A stretch of DNA of 18,548 nt from JBCBTD01 sp039818825 (GTDB lineage: Bacteria > Pseudomonadota > Alphaproteobacteria > Geminicoccales > Geminicoccaceae): the NCBI GenBank assembly GCA_039818825.1, contig JBCBTD010000074.1:1-18548 (forward strand). Reading direction: 5' to 3'. Under the pieces are notes generated by a model, which was not told the DNA's origin, did not search any database, and saw only the letters and a list, made by a program, of their open reading frames with translations. Shown here piece by piece: positions 14,201-18,548 of this stretch (position 1 is the first letter of the stretch; each line of letters opens with the position of its first letter). The translations under genes and the position numbers were made by a program.

Positions 14201-15277
14201 ATGATCCGGCTGCAACCGATGCCCGACGCGCCTACCCCAACGACCTGTTCGGCGGAGCTTCCGGACGACCATCCGCCAATCGTCCGCGAAAAGACCGGCG
14301 TGATGTTGATCAATCTGGGCACGCCGGACGCCACCAGTTACTGGCCGATGCGGCGCTACTTGAATCAGTTTTTGAGCGACAAGCGGGTCATCGACTATCC
14401 GTCGTGGTTCTGGCAGCCGCTGCTGCAGGGCGTGATCCTGTCGAGCCGGCCGAAGAAGAGTGGTGCGGCCTACGCGTCGATCTGGAACGAGGTGGACGAC
14501 GAGAGCCCGCTCAGGACGTTCACGCGGAGCCAGAGCCAGCGGCTGCAGGAGCGTTTCGGCGCCGATGGCGACGTGGTCATCGACTGGGGCATGCGTTACG
14601 GACAGCCGAGCGTGCCGTCGGTACTGGAACGTCTGTTCGACGAGGGCTGCCGTCGCATTCTGCTGGTGGCCCTGTACCCGCAGTACAGCGCAACCACGAC
14701 TGCCACGGCCTATGACGAAGCGTATCGCAAGCTCTTGGAGATGCGCTGGCAGCCGACCATCCGCACGGTCGGCCCATGGCACGACGACCCGCTCTACATC
14801 GACGCGCTCGCGACCTCGATCGAGGATCACTTGGCCGGGCTCGGCTGGGAACCGGAAGTGGTGATCACCTCGTTCCACGGCTTGCCGGTGCGCTATCTGC
14901 AGGCCGGCGATCCCTATCACTGCCATTGCGCCAAGACCAACCGGCTGCTGCGGCAGCGGCTGGGTTGGCCGAAAGAGCGGCTGCGGGTCTGCTTCCAGTC
15001 GCGCTTCGGCCCCGAGCCGTGGCTGCAGCCCTATCTCGACGAGACCGTCGAGCACCTCGCGCGGGAGGACGGCGTGAAACGCTTGGCCGTGATCTCGCCG
15101 GCGTTCGTCGCCGACTGCGTCGAGACGCTCGAAGAGATCAACCAAGAGGTCCGCGACGAGTTCCTGGAGAGCGGCGGCGAGCAATTCACCTACGTGCCGT
15201 GCCTCAACGACAGCCCGGTCGGCATGGACGTGATCGAGGCGGTGGTACGCCGCGAGTTGGCCGGCTGGCTCGGTTGA
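14201..15277 (+). CDS. hemH: Ferrochelatase
   Basis: HemH inserts Fe2+ into protoporphyrin IX, the last step of protoheme synthesis. Family segments in order are VMLINLGTPDAT (34-45), SPLRTFTRSQSQRL, MRYGQPSV, LYPQYSATTTATAYDE (159-173), SFHGLPVRYLQAGDPYHCHC with catalytic His226, and SPAFVADCVETLEEI with Glu308 in the iron channel. The 358-residue length fits proteobacterial enzymes. ATG 14201 is used; ATG 14219 (residue 7) is an alternative, and neither has a strong ribosome site. It is divergent from the M24-fold gene and 68 bases upstream of motA, with which it shares no functional link. Confidence 0.98.
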   Translation: MIRLQPMPDAPTPTTCSAELPDDHPPIVREKTGVMLINLGTPDATSYWPMRRYLNQFLSDKRVIDYPSWFWQPLLQGVILSSRPKKSGAAYASIWNEVDDESPLRTFTRSQSQRLQERFGADGDVVIDWGMRYGQPSVPSVLERLFDEGCRRILLVALYPQYSATTTATAYDEAYRKLLEMRWQPTIRTVGPWHDDPLYIDALATSIEDHLAGLGWEPEVVITSFHGLPVRYLQAGDPYHCHCAKTNRLLRQRLGWPKERLRVCFQSRFGPEPWLQPYLDETVEHLAREDGVKRLAVISPAFVADCVETLEEINQEVRDEFLESGGEQFTYVPCLNDSPVGMDVIEAVVRRELAGWLG

Positions 15278-15303
15278 CGGCCGCTTAACCCTTTCCACCG
15301 ACA

Positions 15304-15342
15304 CTGCAGGTCGTCTTCGCCAACACCGTTGGGAACCTGCAG
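15304..15342 (+). promoter_or_regulatory. Inverted repeat just before the motA start codon
   Basis: CTGCAGGT (15304-15311) and ACCTGCAG (15335-15342) are a perfect 8-bp inverted repeat with a 23-base spacer. The right arm ends three bases before the motA ATG and covers or abuts the likely ribosome site (GGGAA...CAGG). It could be an mRNA hairpin masking translation or a protein-binding site; the CTGCAG core is also self-complementary. Confidence 0.4.
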
Positions 15343-15345
15343 GCC

Positions 15346-16215
15346 ATGCTGACCATCATCGGTCTCGTCGTCGTACTGGGCATGGTGTTCGGTGGCTACA
15401 CGCTCGCCGGCGGCAAGTTCGGCGTGATCATCAAGGCCCTGCCGTTCGAGTTGATGATGATCGGCGGTGCCGGGGCCGGCTCGTTCCTGGTGGCGAACAG
15501 CGGCGGCGTGCTGAAGGGGTCGATCGGCGCCTTCGGCCGTGCGTTCTTCGGCGGCAAGTGGTCCGGCAAAGACTATCTCGACATGCTCTGCCTGATGTTT
15601 TCGCTGATCCGTGTCGTCAAGACCAAGGGCATCATCGCCCTGGAGACCCACATCGAGACGCCGAAAGAGAGCGAGATCTTTCAGCGTTACCCGAAGATTC
15701 TCAAAGATCACTTCGCCATCGACTTCATCTGTGACACGTTCCGGATGATGTCGATGAACCTGGACAATCCGCATCAGGTCGAGGACATGATGGAAAAGGT
15801 GCTGGAGAAGCACCATCACGAGGCGTTGCGGCCGGCGACTGCACTGGCAACGCTCGGTGAAGCGTTTCCGGCGCTGGGTATCGTCGCCGCAGTGCTCGGG
15901 ATCATCAAGACCATGTCGGCGGTGACCGAACCGCCGGAGATCCTTGGCAAGATGATCGCCGGTGCTTTGACCGGAACTTTCCTCGGTATCTTCATTTCCT
16001 ATGGCTTCGTCTCACCGCTGGCCTCCAAAATCAAAGAGACCATGGACGATGATCACCATTTCTACCTGATCATCCGCGATGTGCTGGTGGCGTTCCTGCA
16101 CGGCAACGCGCCGCAGGTGGCGGTGGAGATCGGCCGCGGCAACGTGCCGACGCACATGCAGCCCAACTACGCCACCCTCGAAGCCGCGATGGACGCGACA
16201 CCCAAGCTCGCCTGA
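15346..16215 (+). CDS. motA: Flagellar motor stator protein MotA
   Basis: MotA forms the pentameric ring of the MotA5B2 proton-driven stator around the flagellar rotor. The 289-residue length is typical of proteobacteria. Four membrane helices lie at about 1-21, 32-52, 170-192 and 200-222. The large cytoplasmic loop has SLIRVVKTKGIIALETHIETP (86-106), with the Arg and Glu that contact the rotor protein FliG, and EALRPATALATLGEAFPALGIVAAVLGIIK with Pro175 (E. coli Pro173). Pro223 or nearby in FVSPLA matches E. coli Pro222. The usual partner gene motB does not follow; two tiny unrelated genes do. Confidence 0.97.
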   Translation: MLTIIGLVVVLGMVFGGYTLAGGKFGVIIKALPFELMMIGGAGAGSFLVANSGGVLKGSIGAFGRAFFGGKWSGKDYLDMLCLMFSLIRVVKTKGIIALETHIETPKESEIFQRYPKILKDHFAIDFICDTFRMMSMNLDNPHQVEDMMEKVLEKHHHEALRPATALATLGEAFPALGIVAAVLGIIKTMSAVTEPPEILGKMIAGALTGTFLGIFISYGFVSPLASKIKETMDDDHHFYLIIRDVLVAFLHGNAPQVAVEIGRGNVPTHMQPNYATLEAAMDATPKLA

Positions 16216-16232
16216 TCCAGGGCGAACGGCGA

Positions 16233-16259
16233 TTGCATCTAGGTGCATTTTCCTATAAG
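16233..16259 (+). promoter_or_regulatory. Possible sigma70 promoter with TGCA...TGCA palindrome
   Basis: TTGCAT (16233-16238) and TATAAG (16254-16259) resemble -35 and -10 boxes with a rather short 15-base spacer, 32 bases before the small gene at 16291. TGCATCTAGGTGCA (16234-16247) is nearly palindromic and overlaps the -35 region, so it could be an operator. Both readings are by eye. Confidence 0.3.
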
Positions 16260-16290
16260 TCGGATCCATCGCCCGCAGCCGGCTTGAGCC

Positions 16291-16563
16291 ATGCTCCAAG
16301 GTTTGGATCGACTTCTAGCACAGACGGACGACCCGCTGGTGCTGCTCCTCGTGGTGGTGATCGGCGGGCTCGCGACGGTCAGCGCAACGCTGTTCCGTGC
16401 GTGGAACGCCGAGATCAAGGCGCACCGCCAGACCATTCAGGAGAACATCGAGTGGACCCGGCAGAATACGGCGCTGATCGGCGAAGTGAGGCAAACCACC
16501 GAACGCTTCGCCATGCTCATCGGGCATCTGGCGGACCAGCAGCGGTCGGGGCGCCGGCCGTGA
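16291..16563 (+). CDS. Small single-pass membrane protein with coiled coil, unknown function
   Basis: I do not recognise this 90-residue protein. Residues 15-36 (PLVLLLVVVIGGLATVSATLF) form one strong membrane helix. Residues about 38-83 are a polar amphipathic helix with heptad-like spacing, probably a coiled coil facing the cytoplasm. A short basic tail (SGRRP) follows. Its stop overlaps the start of the next small gene (GTGA at 16560-16563), so the two are coupled. The shape resembles small phage accessory or divisome-type proteins, but no motif supports either. It sits directly behind motA, where motB is often found, but it has no MotB plug or OmpA-like domain. A possible promoter lies at 16233-16259. 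Confidence 0.65.
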   Translation: MLQGLDRLLAQTDDPLVLLLVVVIGGLATVSATLFRAWNAEIKAHRQTIQENIEWTRQNTALIGEVRQTTERFAMLIGHLADQQRSGRRP

Positions 16564-16823
16564 ACGGGACGCCGTCGCCGCCACGCGACCTGTTGCGGGC
16601 GCAGTTGGAAGGCCGTGCGCCCCGTCGTGCCGGATTGGTCGGGCGCCTGACCCGGTGGTTGTCGGCCGACGCCCGGGCGGTGGAGCGGTTGGATGCCGAG
16701 CTGAGCTGCTCGCGCCAACAACAGTTCCAGGAGCTGCAGCGGCTTCGCGTGCTACTCGACGAGCAGTTGGACGGCGCGGTTGCGTCGGTGGTCGCCCAAG
16801 GCCGGCGGGCCGGGGAGCTTTGA
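16560..16823 (+). CDS. Small helical (coiled-coil) protein, unknown function
   Basis: This gene has 87 codons, starting with GTG inside the stop of the previous gene (GTGA overlap). The protein has no membrane helix and no recognised motif. It has a Pro/Arg-rich start, then from about residue 38 a long helix (RAVERLDAELSCSRQQQFQELQRLRVLLDEQLDG) with regular Leu/Ala spacing suggesting a coiled coil. The only family feeling is a weak likeness to N-terminal leaders of some glycosyl- or methyltransferases, which I do not trust. The tight coupling suggests it works with the membrane protein before it, possibly through coiled-coil pairing (inference). Confidence 0.55.
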   Translation: MNGTPSPPRDLLRAQLEGRAPRRAGLVGRLTRWLSADARAVERLDAELSCSRQQQFQELQRLRVLLDEQLDGAVASVVAQGRRAGEL

Positions 16824-17112
16824 GCCCGTTCCGACGCTGCAGCGGGTGATCGCTTCGGGCCAGGACCCGGGACTGCCTCGGCAGCCAACACTTGGACGCC
16901 GATCCGTTGCGCACGATTCACCTGATCCGGCATCGGCCGCGATGGTCGACAGCAGCGCTCTGGGTTCGGCCATCTCATCGACCGACACTCGAAGCTCCCG
17001 GAAAGGAGCCAAGCAGCGCCTGCAGTCGGATCGGTACATCGACGATCTCGACCCGTGTCGTGGTTTTCGCAGCAACTAGCCGACCGCGACAAGAACTCAT
17101 CTTATAGTTGAG

Positions 17113-17157
17113 TGAACGCATTTCTTTTGAACGATTAGGTAGCGTCAAACGCGTTCA
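17113..17157. promoter_or_regulatory. Inverted repeat TGAACGC(A/G)TTT, candidate operator
   Basis: TGAACGCATTT (17113-17123) is matched by AAACGCGTTCA (17147-17157), an inverted repeat with 10 of 11 bases paired and a 23-base spacer. A further direct copy of TGAACG lies between them at 17128-17133. Three half-sites in 45 bases of an AT-rich gap suggest binding of a dimeric regulator. A hairpin RNA is the alternative. Confidence 0.4.
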
Positions 17158-17201
17158 TCTTCGCACGGCGTATGGCGGTCCACGGATTTTCGACATTAGT
17201 A

Positions 17202-17234
17202 TGACAATTCTCTTGCCAAAGAGAGCATTTGTCA
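17202..17234. promoter_or_regulatory. TGACAA...TTGTCA inverted repeat, candidate operator
   Basis: TGACAA (17202-17207) and TTGTCA (17229-17234) form outer arms, with CTCT and AGAG as inner arms around TGCCAA, offset by a few bases. It ends 32 bases before the ATG at 17267, where a repressor could block transcription. The inner arms are not perfectly symmetric. Confidence 0.35.
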
Positions 17235-17266
17235 CAAAACTGCCTCTTTAGAAATGGGGGGCATGA

Positions 17267-17953
17267 ATGGGCGTAGGTTCTCTGCCGCGCGGTCATGCCG
17301 GCGCAGCGCGCTACGATGCGCCGCACGGCCTGCTTCCGTTGGCGTTCGTCATTGTCGTGCCGACCATCGTTCTCGGGGCGGTGGTGCTGCAGCCGTGGAT
17401 CCCGCCCGACGTGTTGCTCCGCGACCCGCTCGCCGTAGGTGTGGCCACCGGAGAATGCTGCCCGCCCTACTACGGCGCGATCTCCAACTTGGGCGTGTTG
17501 ATCTGGGCGGCGGCGGCAAGCGTCGGGCTTTTTACCGCTTTGGTGCTCGGTTCGCTCGGCCGGTGGTCGGCGCTGAGCTTTCCACTGGCGTCAGGGCTGC
17601 TGACCGGGCTGTTGACGCTCGACGATCTCTACATGCTCCACGATCGCGTGCTGCCGTATCTCGGTGTGCCCGAGCATGTCGTCTATGGCGTGTACGGTCT
17701 GTTGGCGCTCGCTTACCTGCTTCGCTTCCACGGCGAACTTCGAGCCGGCTCGTTGCCGATCTTGCTGATCGCCGTCGCCGCCTTCGCCGCCAGCGTGTTG
17801 CTCGACCAATTGCCGCAGGTCTCGGATACGCACCATGTCCTCATCGAGGACGGCGCCAAGTTCGCGGGTATCGTGGCTTGGGCGGTCTATCAGATCGAGG
17901 TCATGCTGCGGTTGCTGTCGCGCGTGAGATGGAGCGGCGCGCTGACTCGTTGA
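17267..17953 (+). CDS. Multi-pass membrane protein of unknown function with Asp/His/Glu cluster
   Basis: I cannot name this family. The 228-residue protein has about six helices, at about 21-43, 71-95, 102-118, 136-154, 161-179 and 198-216. Charged and polar residues of the kind used for catalysis or metal binding lie at membrane borders: GLLTLDDLYMLHDRVLP (Asp119, Asp120, His125, Asp126), Glu137, LLDQLP (Asp180), and DTHHVLIEDGAKFAGI (His189, His190, Glu194, Asp195, Lys198). A TGECCPPYYG loop (61-70) has two adjacent Cys. The Asp/His placement recalls intramembrane hydrolases of the CREST type, but the match is only general. GGGGGG (17256-17261) may serve as ribosome site. The gene stands alone behind an AT-rich, palindrome-bearing region and converges on the haloperoxidase-like gene. 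Confidence 0.8.
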   Translation: MGVGSLPRGHAGAARYDAPHGLLPLAFVIVVPTIVLGAVVLQPWIPPDVLLRDPLAVGVATGECCPPYYGAISNLGVLIWAAAASVGLFTALVLGSLGRWSALSFPLASGLLTGLLTLDDLYMLHDRVLPYLGVPEHVVYGVYGLLALAYLLRFHGELRAGSLPILLIAVAAFAASVLLDQLPQVSDTHHVLIEDGAKFAGIVAWAVYQIEVMLRLLSRVRWSGALTR

Positions 17954-18061
17954 CGCCGAGGCGCTGCCGAAGGCTCCGACAGCGGCTTCAGGTGTCGGGC
18001 AATGTCGGCGGACGAGCATGGAGCCCGGCTGCCGTCGTTGTTGTCGACGGTATGGAACGGT

Positions 18062-18089
18062 GAACGGCCGCCGATGCCGGCGGCCGTTC
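18062..18089. terminator. Perfect 11-bp hairpin between convergent genes
   Basis: GAACGGCCGCC (18062-18072) pairs fully with GGCGGCCGTTC (18079-18089) around the loop GATGCC. It lies between the stop of the membrane protein at 17953 and that of the haloperoxidase-like gene at 18112, so it can end both transcripts. There is no T-run, but the stem is the strongest in the window. Confidence 0.55.
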
Positions 18090-18111
18090 CGAGTTCAAGG
18101 GCTTGCGGCGG

Positions 18112-18548
18112 TCACGAGATCTTGGAAATCGACCCGTTTCTCTCGAGCCGAACGACCCGGCACGGACCGAGCTGGTCGGCGCCGAGCGCTGCCGGTAGCG
18201 TCCGTTCGACGAACAGCGGGACCGTCATCGTCACGTTCTCGGCGGCCTGATAGGTGTGCATCTGCTCGCGCAGGATGCCGAGGGTGATGTCCTCGCCCAG
18301 GATGATCGATTCCACGTAGTCGGTGAAGTAGCGGACGCCGGCGATGTTGCGGGCGTTGGCGACGTTCCACGCGAGCTTGTTGAGCTCACCCTCCAACGTG
18401 AGACCGCCCGGCACCTCCACACCGACGAGGCGCACCGGATGGGGCGTGCCGTCCGCCATCAGGCCGCTGCCCGGCACCGGCGTCGGCACGTAGGCGGGCT
18501 CGTCCTCGTCGACGAGCTTGACCCGATCGTGCCCTTGGCCCAGCTCGA
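18112..18548 (-). CDS. Vanadium-dependent haloperoxidase/PAP2-like protein (partial, N-terminus beyond right edge)
   Basis: The frame is open to the right edge, giving about 145 C-terminal residues and a stop at 18112-18114. The segment LNKLAWNVANARNIAGVRYF, followed by TDYVESIILGEDITLGILREQ, matches the last conserved block of vanadium haloperoxidase-like proteins. There an Arg and, six residues on, a His (RxxAGVHxxTDY) bind and coordinate vanadate or phosphate. Here Arg is present but the His position is Arg (GVRYFTD). The rest is a C-terminal extension with YQAAENVTMTVPLFVERTLP. The earlier motifs (K...R and SGH) lie outside the window, so activity cannot be judged. A GTG at 18489 lies inside the frame but is not the real start. 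Confidence 0.72.
   Translation of the reverse strand, partial: ELGQGHDRVKLVDEDEPAYVPTPVPGSGLMADGTPHPVRLVGVEVPGGLTLEGELNKLAWNVANARNIAGVRYFTDYVESIILGEDITLGILREQMHTYQAAENVTMTVPLFVERTLPAALGADQLGPCRVVRLERNGSISKIS

Larger units (their letters stand above)
16824..17266. other. Gene-free stretch; second half AT-rich
   Basis: Open frames here (for example 16780-17079 on plus and 16752-17075 on minus) are rich in Arg/Ser/Pro and lack domains, so I reject them. The first half keeps the usual high GC. From about 17090 to 17260 the composition drops clearly, to roughly 40-45% G+C by eye, and holds two inverted repeats (17113-17157 and 17202-17234). It probably contains the promoter and operators of the gene at 17267; I see no RNA gene. 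Confidence 0.5.

Noticed and set aside
16984..17012. GCTCC/GGAGC mini-hairpin as a terminator for the small gene pair
   Set aside because: The stem is only 5 bp, is far from the stop at 16823 and has no T-run.
16752..17079. Small open frames on both strands in the gap after the small gene pair
   Set aside because: Ser/Arg/Pro-rich translations, no ribosome sites, no similarity to known families.
17254..18063. Open frame of 269 codons overlapping the membrane protein gene
   Set aside because: Arg-rich and non-hydrophobic in this frame, while the frame from 17267 gives clean membrane helices.
1..18548. tRNA, rRNA, CRISPR arrays, transposases, attachment sites
   Set aside because: I looked for these and saw no cloverleaf-like segment, regular repeat-spacer pattern, transposase motif or paired terminal repeats.

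Overview
The window is a dense, high-GC stretch (about two-thirds G+C by eye) of bacterial chromosome, with no tRNA, rRNA, CRISPR array or insertion sequence that I can recognise. Gene content and order point to an alphaproteobacterium, possibly of the Rhodospirillales or a neighbouring order. The reasons are the minus-strand run prs-rplY-pth, YchF on the same strand, an alphaproteobacterial-style L25 with an acidic tail, MotA and ferrochelatase. The taxon is an inference; no rRNA is present to confirm it.

Left part (1-2200): a truncated NAD-dependent epimerase leaves the left edge. It is divergent from a short cation diffusion facilitator that seems to have lost its first membrane helix by a frameshift. 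That gene converges on ychF.

Middle (2310-9796): an accessory block. It holds a TTC38-like TPR protein, then a C-terminal fragment of a phosphate-binding-type periplasmic protein translationally coupled to a membrane GGDEF-EAL protein, whose EAL domain is broken by a frameshift near 5838. An amino-acid metabolism set follows: an Asp/Glu racemase-family protein, a RidA-family deaminase, a class IV (D-amino-acid or branched-chain type) aminotransferase, and a divergent pair of LysE-type exporter and AraC-family regulator. Together they could interconvert, deaminate and export an amino acid, with RidA clearing reactive enamine or imine intermediates.

Right-centre (9829-12903, minus strand): an operon prs - rplY - pth - EamA-type transporter. 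In many alphaproteobacteria ychF follows pth directly. Here an EamA gene occupies that place with an 8-base overlap, and ychF lies about 8.5 kb farther on. The middle block therefore looks like an insertion or rearrangement in a housekeeping cluster.

Right part (12981-18548): an M24-fold protein lacking all canonical metal ligands, ferrochelatase (hemH), motA without motB, and two overlapping tiny genes (a membrane/coiled-coil protein and a helical protein). Then comes a 440-base gene-free stretch whose second half is unusually AT-rich and carries two inverted repeats. It leads to an unassigned multi-pass membrane protein with conserved-looking Asp/His/Glu residues. The C-terminal part of a vanadium-haloperoxidase-like protein, with Arg where the vanadate-ligand His is expected, runs off the right edge.

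The best candidates for something undescribed are the 17267-17953 membrane protein with its palindromic AT-rich upstream region, and the small two-gene unit behind motA. No defence system or other multi-gene machine can be claimed from sequence alone.
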